Shown piece after piece: positions 8,942-18,740 of a stretch of DNA of 62,411 nt. Both the position numbers and the translations under genes were made by a program. Position 1 is the first letter of the stretch. Each line of letters opens with the position of its first letter. The stretch comes from an uncultured Lachnospiraceae bacterium (GTDB lineage Bacteria > Bacillota > Clostridia > Lachnospirales > Lachnospiraceae): positions 1-62,411 of the forward strand of contig CAJUJL010000011.1 of NCBI GenBank assembly GCA_910586725.1, in the 5' to 3' direction. The notes beneath the pieces are model-generated. The model made no database searches. It saw nothing but the letters and a program-made list of their open reading frames with translations, and was not told the origin of the DNA.

Positions 8942-8970
8942 TTGATTTTTTAGTATATTAACTATATAGT
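8942..8970 (+). promoter_or_regulatory. promoter for the PFOR gene
   Basis: TTGATT (8942-8947), a 17-bp spacer and TATAGT (8965-8970) lie 75 nt before the PFOR start. The region is very A+T-rich and the -10 box sits in the palindrome ACTATATAGT. PFOR therefore probably has its own strong promoter in addition to any readthrough from the hydrogenase gene. Confidence 0.6.
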
Positions 8971-9045
8971 AATATATTAGAGACGGTGTGAAAAACCGCT
9001 GAAATCAAGTACTTAGAACATTAAATCTTTTAAGGAGGAAATCAA

Positions 9046-12000
9046 ATGTCAAGAGCAAAACAGTCAATGGACGGTAATACGGCTGCGGCACATGTTGCAT
9101 ATGCATTTACGGATGTTGCTGCCATTTACCCAATTACTCCTTCCAGCCCGATGGCAGATACAGTAGACCTGTGGTCTGCGGCTGGACAGGAAAATATTTT
9201 TGGAAATCAGGTAAAAGTAGTAGAGATGGAGTCAGAGGCAGGTGCAGCTGGAGCTGTTCACGGTTCTCTCGCAGCGGGGGCTTTGACAACCACGTTTACA
9301 GCATCTCAGGGTCTTTTGCTTATGATTCCGAATATGTATAAGATTGCCGGCGAGCAGCTGCCATGCGTATTTGATGTATCTGCACGTACCGTAGCAACGC
9401 AGTCTTTAAATATTTTTGGTGACCACAGTGACGTATATGCTTGTCGTCAGACCGGTTTTGCAATGTTGTGTGAGACAAATACACAGGAAGTTATGGATTT
9501 AAGCCCGGTTGCTCATCTGGCAACGATTGAAGGCAAAGTTCCGTTTATCAATTTCTTTGACGGATTCCGTACTTCCCACGAAATTCAGAAAATCGAGAAA
9601 TGGGATTATGCAGATTTGAAAGAAATGTGCAATATGGAAGCAGTAAAAGCATTCCGTGATCATGCGCTCAATCCGGAGCATCCGGCTATGCGCGGCTCTC
9701 ATGAAAACGGAGATGTATTCTTCCAGCACCGCGAGGCATGCAACCCGGTATATGACGCGCTGCCCGCAATCGTTGAGAAATACATGGCAAAAGTAAATGA
9801 GAAGCTTGGCACAAATTATGGATTATTCAATTACTATGGTGCAGAAGACGCAGACCGTGTTATCGTTGCGATGGGTTCCATCAATGACGTAGCGGAAGAA
9901 GTAATTGATTACCTGGTTGCAAAAGGAGATAAAGTCGGCTTAATCAAAGTTCGTCTGTATCGTCCATGGGTATCGGATGCATTCATTAAAGCGCTTCCCA
10001 AAACAGCTAAGAAAGTTGCGGTTCTTGACAGAACAAAAGAGCCGGGTTCCCTGGGAGATCCGTTGTATCTGGATGTTGCCGCAACATTGCGTGAAGCGGG
10101 ACTCAATGATGTTGTCCTGACAGGAGGACGTTACGGATTAGGGTCAAAAGATACGCCTCCGTCATCCGTATTTGCCGTATACAAAGAACTGGAAAAAGAC
10201 GCTCCAAAAGCGCGCTTTACAATTGGTATCGTAGACGATGTTACGAATTTAAGCCTTCCGGAAGTAAAACCTGCTCCGATTACGGCTGCAGAAGGAACGG
10301 TAGAATGCAAGTTCTGGGGTCTTGGCGGCGACGGAACGGTTGGCGCGAACAAGAACTCCACAAAAATTATCGGAGATCATACGGACAAATATATTCAGGC
10401 ATATTTCCAGTATGATTCCAAGAAGACGGGCGGCGTTACCATTTCTCACTTAAGATTTGGGGACAAACCAATCAGAAGCCCATACTATATCAATCAGGCT
10501 GACTTTGTGGCATGCCATAATCCGGCATACGTGAACAAAGGATTTAAAATGGTTCAGGATGTAAAACCGGGCGGCGTATTTATGATTAACTGCCAGTGGT
10601 CTGATGATGAGTTAGAGCATCATTTAAATGCGGAAGCAAAGAAATATATCGCTGAAAACAACATTCAGTTATATACAATCAACGCAATTGACAAGGCGAT
10701 TGAAATCGGCATGGGCAAACGTACCAATACGATTTTACAGTCCGCATTCTTTAAACTTGCAAATGTAATGCCGATTGACGACGCGGTAGACTTTATGAAA
10801 GCCGCTGCCAAGAAATCATATGGCAAAAAGGGCGACGCTGTTGTAGAGATGAACTACAAGGCAATTGACGCGGGCGTTGACGCCGTACATAAAGTAGATG
10901 TTCCGGATTCCTGGAAGAACCCGGCGGCAGATCCGGAGAAGAAGCCATATGTTGGACTTCCGAAGACGGTGAAGATGGTAGAAGAGCTGATGGATCCGAT
11001 CTCCCTGATGGATGGCGACAGCCTTCCGGTTTCTGCGTTTGCGGAAAATCCGGATGGACAGTTTGAGCTTGGCGCAGCTGCATACGAGAAGCGCGGCACG
11101 GCCGTTACGGTTCCAACCTGGAGCGCAGAGAAATGTATTCAGTGTAACCAGTGTGCATTTGTATGTTCCCATGCAACGATCCGTCCGTTTATGTTAAGCG
11201 ACGATGAGGTCAAAGCGGCTCCGGAAGGAATTAAGCTTGCGGATATGAAACCAAAAGCCGGTGAGTATAAATATACGATGAGCGTATCACCGCTGGATTG
11301 TATGGGATGCGGCGAATGTATTACGGTATGTCCGGTTGGCGCAATCGAAATGGTTCCGCAGGAATCACAGGCAAACGAGCAGCCGATCTTCGATTACTTA
11401 GTTGCAAATGTTGGCAAGAAACCTGGAATGCCGGCAGATAACACCGTAAAAGGCTCACAGTTCAATCAGCCGCTGCTTGAGTTCTCCGGTTCCTGTGCGG
11501 GATGTGCGGAAACTTCTTATGCGCGTCTGATTACACAGTTGTTTGGCGAGCATATGTACATCTCCAATGCGACCGGATGTTCTTCGATCTGGGGAGGTCC
11601 GGCAGCTACATCACCTTATACGGTAAATAAAGATTCCAAGAAGGGTCCGGCATGGGCGAACTCCTTATTCGAGGATAACGCAGAGCATGGATTCGGTATG
11701 CAGATCGGTCAGAAAGTTCTTCGTGAACAGGCGATTGCAAGCGCTGAGAAAACAGCGTCTTCCGATAAGGCAAGCGCAGAATTAAAAGCGGCGTTTGAGA
11801 AATTCATGGAAACGAAAAACGATACGAGGGCAAACGCTCCGGCAGCAGATGCGCTTGTTGCAGAGTTAGAAAAAGCAGCGGCAGCCGGATGCCCGGATGC
11901 ACAGGCTGCATTAGAAAAGAAAGATTATCTTCCGAAGAAATCCGTATGGATCCTTGGTGGAGACGGATGGGCTTATGACATCGGTTTTGGCGGACTGGAT

Positions 12001-12591
12001 CATGTGCTCGCTGCCGGAGAAGACGTAAACGTTATGGTATTTGATACGGAAATGTATTCCAATACGGGCGGCCAGGCTTCCAAAGCTTCGAACATCGGTG
12101 AGGTTTGCCAGTTCGCAGCTTCCGGAAAAGATATTGGCAAGAAGAGCCTTGCAGAAATCGCTATGAGCTACGGATACGTTTACGTGGCACAGATCGCGCT
12201 TGGCGCAAATATGGCACAGGCAATCAAAGTGATTGCAGAAGCCGAAGCTTATAACGGACCTTCTCTGATTATCGGATACGCTCCATGTGAACTTCACGGA
12301 GTAAAAGGCGGCATGAACCACTGCCAGGATGAAATGAAGAAAGCTGTTGCGGCAGGATACTGGAACCTCTTCTCGTTCAATCCGGCTTTAAAAGCAGAAG
12401 GCAAGAATCCGTTTACGCTGACATCCAAACCGGGTGACGGAACGTATCAGGATTTCTTAAACAACGAGACGCGTTACAGCCGTCTGGCAAGGTCCTTCCC
12501 GGATCGCGCGAAGAAACTTTTTGCAGAATCTGAGCAGGCTGCAAAAGATCGTTATGAGCATTTGTTAAGATTGGTTGAGCTTTACAAATAG
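9046..12591 (+). CDS. nifJ: pyruvate:ferredoxin (flavodoxin) oxidoreductase
   Basis: The enzyme converts pyruvate and CoA to acetyl-CoA and CO2 and reduces ferredoxin, the central step of anaerobic fermentation. At 1181 residues it has the usual single-chain length. Domains in order: the pyruvate-binding N-terminal domain (AYPITPSSPMAD), the transketolase C-terminal-like domain, the gamma domain, a two-cluster ferredoxin domain (CIQCNQCAFVC and CMGCGECITVC), and the thiamine diphosphate domain with CAGCAETSY, GGDGWAYDIGFGG and SNTGGQASKAS. TAAGGAGG lies just before the ATG. Codon choice looks that of a highly expressed gene. It has its own promoter and terminator. Reduced ferredoxin could feed the hydrogenase encoded just upstream. 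Confidence 0.97.
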   Translation: MSRAKQSMDGNTAAAHVAYAFTDVAAIYPITPSSPMADTVDLWSAAGQENIFGNQVKVVEMESEAGAAGAVHGSLAAGALTTTFTASQGLLLMIPNMYKIAGEQLPCVFDVSARTVATQSLNIFGDHSDVYACRQTGFAMLCETNTQEVMDLSPVAHLATIEGKVPFINFFDGFRTSHEIQKIEKWDYADLKEMCNMEAVKAFRDHALNPEHPAMRGSHENGDVFFQHREACNPVYDALPAIVEKYMAKVNEKLGTNYGLFNYYGAEDADRVIVAMGSINDVAEEVIDYLVAKGDKVGLIKVRLYRPWVSDAFIKALPKTAKKVAVLDRTKEPGSLGDPLYLDVAATLREAGLNDVVLTGGRYGLGSKDTPPSSVFAVYKELEKDAPKARFTIGIVDDVTNLSLPEVKPAPITAAEGTVECKFWGLGGDGTVGANKNSTKIIGDHTDKYIQAYFQYDSKKTGGVTISHLRFGDKPIRSPYYINQADFVACHNPAYVNKGFKMVQDVKPGGVFMINCQWSDDELEHHLNAEAKKYIAENNIQLYTINAIDKAIEIGMGKRTNTILQSAFFKLANVMPIDDAVDFMKAAAKKSYGKKGDAVVEMNYKAIDAGVDAVHKVDVPDSWKNPAADPEKKPYVGLPKTVKMVEELMDPISLMDGDSLPVSAFAENPDGQFELGAAAYEKRGTAVTVPTWSAEKCIQCNQCAFVCSHATIRPFMLSDDEVKAAPEGIKLADMKPKAGEYKYTMSVSPLDCMGCGECITVCPVGAIEMVPQESQANEQPIFDYLVANVGKKPGMPADNTVKGSQFNQPLLEFSGSCAGCAETSYARLITQLFGEHMYISNATGCSSIWGGPAATSPYTVNKDSKKGPAWANSLFEDNAEHGFGMQIGQKVLREQAIASAEKTASSDKASAELKAAFEKFMETKNDTRANAPAADALVAELEKAAAAGCPDAQAALEKKDYLPKKSVWILGGDGWAYDIGFGGLDHVLAAGEDVNVMVFDTEMYSNTGGQASKASNIGEVCQFAASGKDIGKKSLAEIAMSYGYVYVAQIALGANMAQAIKVIAEAEAYNGPSLIIGYAPCELHGVKGGMNHCQDEMKKAVAAGYWNLFSFNPALKAEGKNPFTLTSKPGDGTYQDFLNNETRYSRLARSFPDRAKKLFAESEQAAKDRYEHLLRLVELYK

Positions 12592-12622
12592 TTTGAAAAT
12601 GATATTTTTTCATATTTAAAAC

Positions 12623-12661
12623 AAAGGCGCAGTTCATGGCAGCATGATTCTGCGCCTTTTT
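12623..12661 (+). terminator. intrinsic terminator after PFOR
   Basis: A 10-bp stem, AAAGGCGCAG paired with CTGCGCCTTT, encloses a 17-nt loop and ends in a T run. It begins about 30 nt after the PFOR stop codon. Confidence 0.9.
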
Positions 12662-12758
12662 CATAAATAAAAGTACTTGTAATCCCATGCAAAATTCGTT
12701 AAAATAAGCATATCGGCATTGAGGAACTCCTTGGGTCTGTTGAAAAGGAGTAATGCGA

Positions 12759-13343
12759 ATGAAGAAAAATATATGGATAAGTATTTGTCTGGCTATCGTG
12801 TTTTTGTCTGGCTGTGGCAAAGATGCGCAGACTTATTTTGAAGAGGCATCCCCGACGAGTGAAGAAGCGGATGTTTCGGAGACGACTTTTGGAGAGCATG
12901 CCGGGGACCAGGATGAGACCTGCTGCGTTTATATCTGCGGAGCAGTACAAAATCCGGGCGTCTATGAGCTTATGGCAGGAAGCCGCATCTACGAAGCAAT
13001 CAATATGGCCGGAGGGCTTTTGGAACATGCCAGTGAGGACAGTATCAATCAGGCAGAAGAGCTGGTGGATGGACAGATGATAAAAATACTGACAAAGGAA
13101 GAGGCGAAAGATCAGGCGTCTGCACAGACCGAACAGAAAGAATCGGACGGCAGGGTAAATCTCAATACTGCGGACGCAGATGAGCTGATGAGTCTTCCCG
13201 GAATCGGAGAAGCCAAAGCGATGAGCATCCTTTCTTACAGAGAAGAGAGAGGAGCATTTTCTTCCATAGAGGATATAATGAATATCACAGGCATTAAAGA
13301 AGGTGTCTATTCCAAAATCAAAGATTACATAACTGTAAATTGA
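12759..13343 (+). CDS. comEA: ComEA-like DNA-binding competence lipoprotein
   Basis: ComEA binds incoming DNA at the outer face of the membrane and passes it to the ComEC channel. The 194 residues show a lipoprotein signal (VFLSGC), an acidic linker, an SLBB domain (VYICGAVQNPGVYEL, about 55-115) and a C-terminal double helix-hairpin-helix domain (VNLNTADADELMSLPGIG, about 130-194). I chose ATG 12759 because AAAAGGAG is 8 nt upstream; ATG 12753 is too close. B. subtilis ComEA has an N-terminal membrane helix, so lipid anchoring is a variation. comEC lies four genes downstream. Whether this organism is competent is unknown. Confidence 0.9.
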   Translation: MKKNIWISICLAIVFLSGCGKDAQTYFEEASPTSEEADVSETTFGEHAGDQDETCCVYICGAVQNPGVYELMAGSRIYEAINMAGGLLEHASEDSINQAEELVDGQMIKILTKEEAKDQASAQTEQKESDGRVNLNTADADELMSLPGIGEAKAMSILSYREERGAFSSIEDIMNITGIKEGVYSKIKDYITVN

Positions 13344-13352
13344 GGTGTTGAA

Positions 13353-14042
13353 ATGGCAAAGAAAGTTCTCGTAGTAGATGATGAAAAATTAATTGTAAAA
13401 GGCATTCGTTTTAGTTTGGAACAGGATGGCATGGAAGTGGAATGTGCATACGATGGAGAAGAAGCGCTTCGGATGGCTTCCGACCATGAATATGATCTGA
13501 TCCTGTTGGATATTATGCTGCCCAAGATGGACGGGTTTGAAGTCTGCCAGCATATTCGTGAGTTTTCCAGCGTGCCGATTGTGATGCTGACGGCTAAAGG
13601 AGACGATATGGATAAAATCCTGGGACTGGAGTACGGCGCGGACGACTATATTACCAAACCGTTTAATATCCTTGAAGTAAAAGCGAGAATCAAGGCGATT
13701 ATGCGCCGCGTATCTACGGGGAAGCAAAAACAGGAAAAGACATCCGTCATCGAAAGCGGGGATCTGAAAATGGATTGTGAGAGCCGCCGCCTTTATGTGA
13801 AAGGCAAAGAGATCAATCTTACGGCAAAAGAATTTGATTTGCTGGAGCTTTTGGTTACAAATCCCAACAAAGTCTACAGCAGGGAGCGTCTGCTGAATTT
13901 AGTCTGGGGATACGAATATCCCGGAGATGTCAGAACGGTGGATGTGCATGTCAGGAGAATGCGTGAGAAGATTGAAAGCAATCCAAGCGAGCCCAAATAT
14001 GTGCATACCAAATGGGGCGTAGGTTATTATTATCAGGGATAG
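13353..14042 (+). CDS. OmpR/PhoB-family response regulator
   Basis: The 229-residue regulator has a receiver domain (2-120: acidic pair D9 and D10, phospho-acceptor D53 in LLDIMLP, conserved Lys in YITKPF) and a winged-helix output domain (about 130-229: LTAKEFDLLELL, then DVHVRRMREKIE and the wing WGVGYYYQG). The gene starts 9 nt after comEA and lies 12 nt before the kinase gene, so the pair is co-transcribed. No target site was identified. It resembles WalR/PhoP-like regulators, but that motif set is shared by many members of the family. Confidence 0.95.
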   Translation: MAKKVLVVDDEKLIVKGIRFSLEQDGMEVECAYDGEEALRMASDHEYDLILLDIMLPKMDGFEVCQHIREFSSVPIVMLTAKGDDMDKILGLEYGADDYITKPFNILEVKARIKAIMRRVSTGKQKQEKTSVIESGDLKMDCESRRLYVKGKEINLTAKEFDLLELLVTNPNKVYSRERLLNLVWGYEYPGDVRTVDVHVRRMREKIESNPSEPKYVHTKWGVGYYYQG

Positions 14043-14054
14043 TCGGGTGCAAAA

Positions 14055-15482
14055 ATGTCAAAGAAAAAGTTTCGTGATTTTTTTAAAAGTCTGAAATTCC
14101 GTTTAGTATTGTTGTTTCTTGTAATCGGAATTTTGCCAATGATTGTGCTTCGAATCGGCATACTCAATTCTTACGAACAGAAGGCGGTTTCCAATCGAAG
14201 CACGGATGTTCTGAGCCAGGCAAAAATTCTGACAAATCAAATTGTATTCAATAATTATCTGAGTGATCCGGAGTCTGAAATCATCAATTCCCAGTTAGAA
14301 CAGCTTTCTAATATTTACGATGGAAGAATTATGGTAATTGATGATAATTTTCATATTTTAAAAGATACGTACGGTCTGGATGAGGGAAAAACGATTGTAT
14401 CGGAAGAGGTAATGCGAAGCTTTGCCGGTGAGGAAATTTCAAAATACGATTCGGAAAATTGTTATATTGAGATGACGATCCCGCTTTCCGGACCCGAGAG
14501 CAAAGAAATTATCGGCGTGCTTTTGGTCAGCGTTTCTACCGACAGCATTGTCTTAAATCAGGAATACCTGGAAAACAGCGCGTGGATTATTGAGCTTTCA
14601 AGCGTTATGGTTGTTTTGCTGGTTGCGGCTTATTTATCAAGAGCTTTGGTAAAGCCGTTTCGCAAAATGGAAAAAGAAATCGTTGAGATTCAAAATGGTT
14701 ATAAAACAGAATTGAAAATCAAATCCTATACGGAGACATTGGCAATATCGGCATGTTTTAATCGGTTGTTTGGCAGAATGAAAGTGATTGATGAATCCAG
14801 GGAAGAATTTGTATCCAACGTTTCACATGAATTAAAGACGCCGCTTGCGTCTATGAAAGTGCTGGCAGATTCCATCAACGGGCAGGAAGACGTTCCGGTG
14901 GAGTTATACAAAGAATTTATGAGCGATATAGGAAATGAGATTGACCGGGAGACAAAGATTATCAATGATCTGCTGTCGTTAGTGAAGATGAGCCGGTCAG
15001 CGGCGGATTTAAATATTTCCAGTGTCAATATCAATGAACTTCTGGAGTTAATTCTGAAACGTCTGCGTCCCATTGCCCAAAAGCGGCATATAGAATTGGT
15101 TTTGGAGAGTTTTCGTCCGGTCAGCGCCGAAGTGGATGAGGTAAAACTGACGCTTGCCATTTCAAACCTGGTGGAAAACGGCATTAAGTACAATAAGCCG
15201 GAAGGATGGGTTCATGTGTCCCTGAATGCGGATCATCAGTATTTTTATATCAAGGTGGAAGATGGCGGCATTGGCATACCGGAAGAAGACCTGGAGCATA
15301 TTTATGAGAGGTTTTACCGTGTGGACAAATCTCATTCCAGGGAAATCGGGGGCACAGGATTGGGTCTTGCGATCACAAGAAACGCCATACTGATGCACCG
15401 GGGAGCAATAAAAGTATTCAGTACGGAAGGAGAAGGAACTATTTTCAATGTCCGTATACCGTTGAATTACATTGCGTCTTAG
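14055..15482 (+). CDS. membrane sensor histidine kinase
   Basis: The 475-residue kinase should phosphorylate the adjacent regulator. Membrane helix 1 is at about 15-33, an extracellular sensor domain spans about 35-170, and helix 2 is at about 175-197. A HAMP-like linker follows (LVKPFRKMEKEIVEI). The dimerisation domain carries the phospho-acceptor His in VSNVSHELKTPLASM. The ATPase domain shows the N box (NLVENGIKYNKP), G1 box (DGGIGIPEEDL) and G2 box (GGTGLGLAIT). All catalytic boxes are intact. It is followed after 11 nt by a GerMN lipoprotein gene. That order suggests an envelope signal and a YycH-like accessory role for the lipoprotein, but this is inference. Confidence 0.95.
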   Translation: MSKKKFRDFFKSLKFRLVLLFLVIGILPMIVLRIGILNSYEQKAVSNRSTDVLSQAKILTNQIVFNNYLSDPESEIINSQLEQLSNIYDGRIMVIDDNFHILKDTYGLDEGKTIVSEEVMRSFAGEEISKYDSENCYIEMTIPLSGPESKEIIGVLLVSVSTDSIVLNQEYLENSAWIIELSSVMVVLLVAAYLSRALVKPFRKMEKEIVEIQNGYKTELKIKSYTETLAISACFNRLFGRMKVIDESREEFVSNVSHELKTPLASMKVLADSINGQEDVPVELYKEFMSDIGNEIDRETKIINDLLSLVKMSRSAADLNISSVNINELLELILKRLRPIAQKRHIELVLESFRPVSAEVDEVKLTLAISNLVENGIKYNKPEGWVHVSLNADHQYFYIKVEDGGIGIPEEDLEHIYERFYRVDKSHSREIGGTGLGLAITRNAILMHRGAIKVFSTEGEGTIFNVRIPLNYIAS

Positions 15483-15493
15483 GAGGATTGAAT

Positions 15494-16417
15494 ATGAAAC
15501 CAATGCGTATATATCTTTTGCTGCTGCTTGTGCTCTTGTGTACAGGGGGATTGGCCGGATGCAGCGGAAGTGAAGACGAGGGCAATGCGTATATTTTTTG
15601 TCTGAATAAGGAAGGCACGAAAATCATATCGAAACCATATGATCTGGCGGCGGATGAGAAAGATACAAAGGCAGTGATAGACGAATTAATTTTACAGCTT
15701 TCAACCGATGTGGAAGATGTGGAATATAAAAATCCGATTCCATCCGACGTTGAGATTTCCAATTACGTTCTGGAAGAGAGAATGCTTACGCTGTATTTTA
15801 ACAACAAATACGGCAATATGGACAAAATGGAAGAAGCGCTGGCAAGAGCGGCGATTGTGCGTACAATGATGCAGGTAAAAGGCGTGGAGTTTTTGTCCTT
15901 TTACGTGGGAGATTCTCCGTTGTCAGACCGAAACGGAAATCCGGTCGGCGTGATGACGAATGACAGTTTTGTCGAAAATCCGGGCGAGCAGATTAATTCG
16001 ATTGAATCGGCCGTACTAACGCTTTATTTTGCCAATAAAAAAGGAAATAAGCTGCGCAGCGAGACACAGGAAGTGCATTACAGCAGTAATATTTCCATGG
16101 AAAAGCTGGTGATGGAGCATTTGCTGGAAGGACCGGAAAGCGGGGATTTGCAGCCGGCTATTTCAGAGGGAACAAAGCTTTTAAATGTGTCGGTGGTGGA
16201 GGGCGTATGCTACGTCAGCCTGGATGAGAATTTTATGAAACAGAATTACAATATTGAAGAACCTGTTGTCATTTATTCTATCGTCAATTCCTTATCGGAA
16301 CTTTCCACGATTAATAAGGTGCAGATTTCCGTCAAGGGGGATACCAGCGGCGTATATCGTGACAGTTTTCCTCTGGATAAGCTCTACGAAAGAAATTTGG
16401 ACTACGTAGCCGAATAA
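15494..16417 (+). CDS. GerMN-domain lipoprotein
   Basis: A lipoprotein signal peptide ends in LAGC at about residues 19-22. The mature part has two GerMN-type domains: about 65-150 (LTLYFNNKYGNM) and about 175-290 (LTLYFANKKGNKL, VSVVEGVCYVSLDENF). GerMN domains occur in the spore germination protein GerM and in LpqB-like lipoproteins tied to the MtrAB two-component system. The placement directly after a histidine kinase gene is reminiscent of that arrangement. ATG 15494 is chosen because AGGAGG lies 8 nt upstream; an in-frame TTG at 15488 is too close to it. Function is likely envelope sensing or spore-related and is not proven. Confidence 0.85.
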   Translation: MKPMRIYLLLLLVLLCTGGLAGCSGSEDEGNAYIFCLNKEGTKIISKPYDLAADEKDTKAVIDELILQLSTDVEDVEYKNPIPSDVEISNYVLEERMLTLYFNNKYGNMDKMEEALARAAIVRTMMQVKGVEFLSFYVGDSPLSDRNGNPVGVMTNDSFVENPGEQINSIESAVLTLYFANKKGNKLRSETQEVHYSSNISMEKLVMEHLLEGPESGDLQPAISEGTKLLNVSVVEGVCYVSLDENFMKQNYNIEEPVVIYSIVNSLSELSTINKVQISVKGDTSGVYRDSFPLDKLYERNLDYVAE

Positions 16418-16441
16418 AGGAAAAGGAGTGAATCAAAGAAA

Positions 16442-18733
16442 TTGAAGAAACGAAAGGTCTGCTCTTTTGCGGCGGCATTTTTGCTGGGAACGGCGGCAGC
16501 GGAATATCAAAAGATCCTGCTGTGGTGCGTTCTGGCGATTTATGTTCTGCAATGGATGCATTCCATTGGAAAAGCGGGTGGGAAACCTGCGGAACTGTTT
16601 CTGTGGACCGCGGCTTTTGCAGCCGTAGCTGTCTGCGGGGTTTATAACAGTTACCATCAGAAGGCTTTTCGGAATACATACGTTTCTCTCTTAAAAGACG
16701 GCGAAAAATGCCTGGTACAGGGAGAAATATACCGGAAAGAAGAAAAAGAACAAAATCTGTTTTATCTGAAAAACTGCAAAATGCAGTATCATCAAAAGAA
16801 CTATTCCTGTAATCAAATCTTATTATATCTGAAAGCGGAAGAATACGCGGTCGGTGAAATCCTGTGCGTACAGGGAAAAATCCAAACATTTGATTTGCCC
16901 GCAAATGAGGGCGGCTATAACGAAAGAGAACATTACCAAAGCCTTGGCATAGATTTTAAACTAATCGGAACGCATGTCACGGGCGTATACGGGCAAAAAG
17001 ACGCGGTTCGCGAATGGCTGTACGGCATAAAAGCGCGGTTAAAAGAAAGTTTTCAAAAAGTGATGCGCGACGCGGATGCCGGCGTGCTTATGGCAATGAC
17101 GCTTGGCGATAAAAGCGGTATGGAGGGCAGCCGTAAAAATTTGTACCAGAGCGCGGGCATTAGCCATTTTTACAGTATTTCAGGATTACATATATCTCTG
17201 ATTGGAATGGCTCTTTATTACGCGGTACGAAAGAGAGGGGCCGGCTATGTCTTGTCCGGAGGCATTGCCGCGGCGATCATCTTCTGGTATGGAGAATTAA
17301 CCGGATTTGGAATATCCACCAAGCGTGCGGCGGGGATGTTTTTTCTGCTTCTTTACGCAAAATGCAGGGGAAGAAGTTATGACAGAATGACGGCGTTAGC
17401 CCTTATGGCTGCGGTGTTTGCCGCAGAAAATCCGGCATTGCTGCATCATGCTGGTTATCTGCTTTCATTTGGGGCGATTTGCGGCATTCTTTTGGCGGAA
17501 TGGGTGACAGAAGGCCGGGAATCGGGAAATAAATTAAAAGAAGCCCTGTGCGTTAGCTTTTGCATCCAGATTACAACGATTCCGATTATGTGCGTCTTTT
17601 TTTATGAGATTTCTGTGTATTCCGCTTTTATTAATATTTTGATCGTGCCCTGTGTGGGGATTTTGCTTGGTTTGGGAATTGCAGGGGGGATTGCGGGCTG
17701 CTTTTTTGCTTCTGTGGGGGAAGTTCTGCTGTATCCATGCCGTCTTTTGTTATGGCTGTTTGATCTGGCGTGTGAAAGTTTTTTACGGCTGCCCGGCGCT
17801 TCCCTGATCACGGGAAAGATTTCATTTTCCGCTCTTTTGCTCTGGTATGGAAGCATTTTTGTGCTTGTTGCTATTTACAGAAAGCCGAAAATGCGTCTGG
17901 CGGTTCTGGTTTCTCTGCCGGTCGTATTTTTGCTGGCGCTGCAAAGGCCGGCGTCTTTGGAACTGGATATTTTGGATGTTGGGCAGGGAGATGGAATCTA
18001 TCTTTCTATGGGGGAAGGCACGACGATGTTTATCGACGGTGGGAGCAGCAGCGTAAAAAAAGTGGGAACTTACCGTATTTTGCCGTTTTTAAAATATAAG
18101 GGAGCAAAAAAGATAGATTACTGGTTTGTCAGCCATTGCGATGCGGATCATATCAATGGACTGTATGAAGTTATGGAATCCGGTTATACGATAGAACATC
18201 TTGTTGTTTCAAAATATATGCCGGAAGATGACGCATGGGAGAATCTAAAGAACATGGCGGAATCGAAACGCGTTGAGATTTTAAAAATGGGAAAAGGAGA
18301 TTTTTTGAGAGGGCAAAAGAATGACTGGAGCATAAAGTGTCTGTCTCTAAGGCAGCACGGCACAGAACAGGACAGAAATGCCCTCTCTTTGGCGCTTTTA
18401 CTCGAAAGCGACGCATTGCGCGCATTTTTTGCCGGAGACATCGGAGAATTGCAGGAAAAGGAACTGGCCAGGGAATGGAATCTTCCAAACGTGGACCTGT
18501 ATAAAGCTTCCCACCATGGCTCGGATTATTCCGGATGCAGGGAATTGTTATGCCGCATAAAGCCTAAGATCACCGTGATTTCGTGCGGTTTGAAAAACAG
18601 CTATGGACATCCCGGTAAAAAGGCGGTGGAGCGGATTCTGGAAACAGGAAGCAGCATTTATGAAACAAGGTTTTCGGGCCAGATAAAAATCAGAGGCGTT
18701 CGCCTTGAAGTAGAGGAGTTTCTTGTGTTATAA
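16442..18733 (+). CDS. comEC: ComEC/Rec2 DNA-uptake channel with metallo-beta-lactamase domain
   Basis: ComEC forms the membrane channel for single-stranded DNA uptake. The 763 residues include an N-terminal membrane and soluble region, the competence membrane domain (about 200-480; SHFYSISGLHISLIGMAL is the family signature) and a C-terminal metallo-beta-lactamase domain (about 500-763; DVGQGDGIYL, HCDADHING, FAGDIGE, KASHHGSDYS). The metal ligands look intact, so a nuclease role is possible. The start is TTG at 16442 with AAAAGGAG about 13 nt upstream; no better in-frame start exists nearby. The gene's end overlaps an alternative TTG start of holA. Confidence 0.94.
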   Translation: MKKRKVCSFAAAFLLGTAAAEYQKILLWCVLAIYVLQWMHSIGKAGGKPAELFLWTAAFAAVAVCGVYNSYHQKAFRNTYVSLLKDGEKCLVQGEIYRKEEKEQNLFYLKNCKMQYHQKNYSCNQILLYLKAEEYAVGEILCVQGKIQTFDLPANEGGYNEREHYQSLGIDFKLIGTHVTGVYGQKDAVREWLYGIKARLKESFQKVMRDADAGVLMAMTLGDKSGMEGSRKNLYQSAGISHFYSISGLHISLIGMALYYAVRKRGAGYVLSGGIAAAIIFWYGELTGFGISTKRAAGMFFLLLYAKCRGRSYDRMTALALMAAVFAAENPALLHHAGYLLSFGAICGILLAEWVTEGRESGNKLKEALCVSFCIQITTIPIMCVFFYEISVYSAFINILIVPCVGILLGLGIAGGIAGCFFASVGEVLLYPCRLLLWLFDLACESFLRLPGASLITGKISFSALLLWYGSIFVLVAIYRKPKMRLAVLVSLPVVFLLALQRPASLELDILDVGQGDGIYLSMGEGTTMFIDGGSSSVKKVGTYRILPFLKYKGAKKIDYWFVSHCDADHINGLYEVMESGYTIEHLVVSKYMPEDDAWENLKNMAESKRVEILKMGKGDFLRGQKNDWSIKCLSLRQHGTEQDRNALSLALLLESDALRAFFAGDIGELQEKELAREWNLPNVDLYKASHHGSDYSGCRELLCRIKPKITVISCGLKNSYGHPGKKAVERILETGSSIYETRFSGQIKIRGVRLEVEEFLVL

Positions 18734-18740
18734 TGAAACA

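Noticed and set aside
9046..12591. PFOR and hydrogenase as horizontally acquired
   Set aside because: Base composition and codon use do not differ visibly from neighbouring core genes, and both enzymes are ordinary in fermenting Clostridia.
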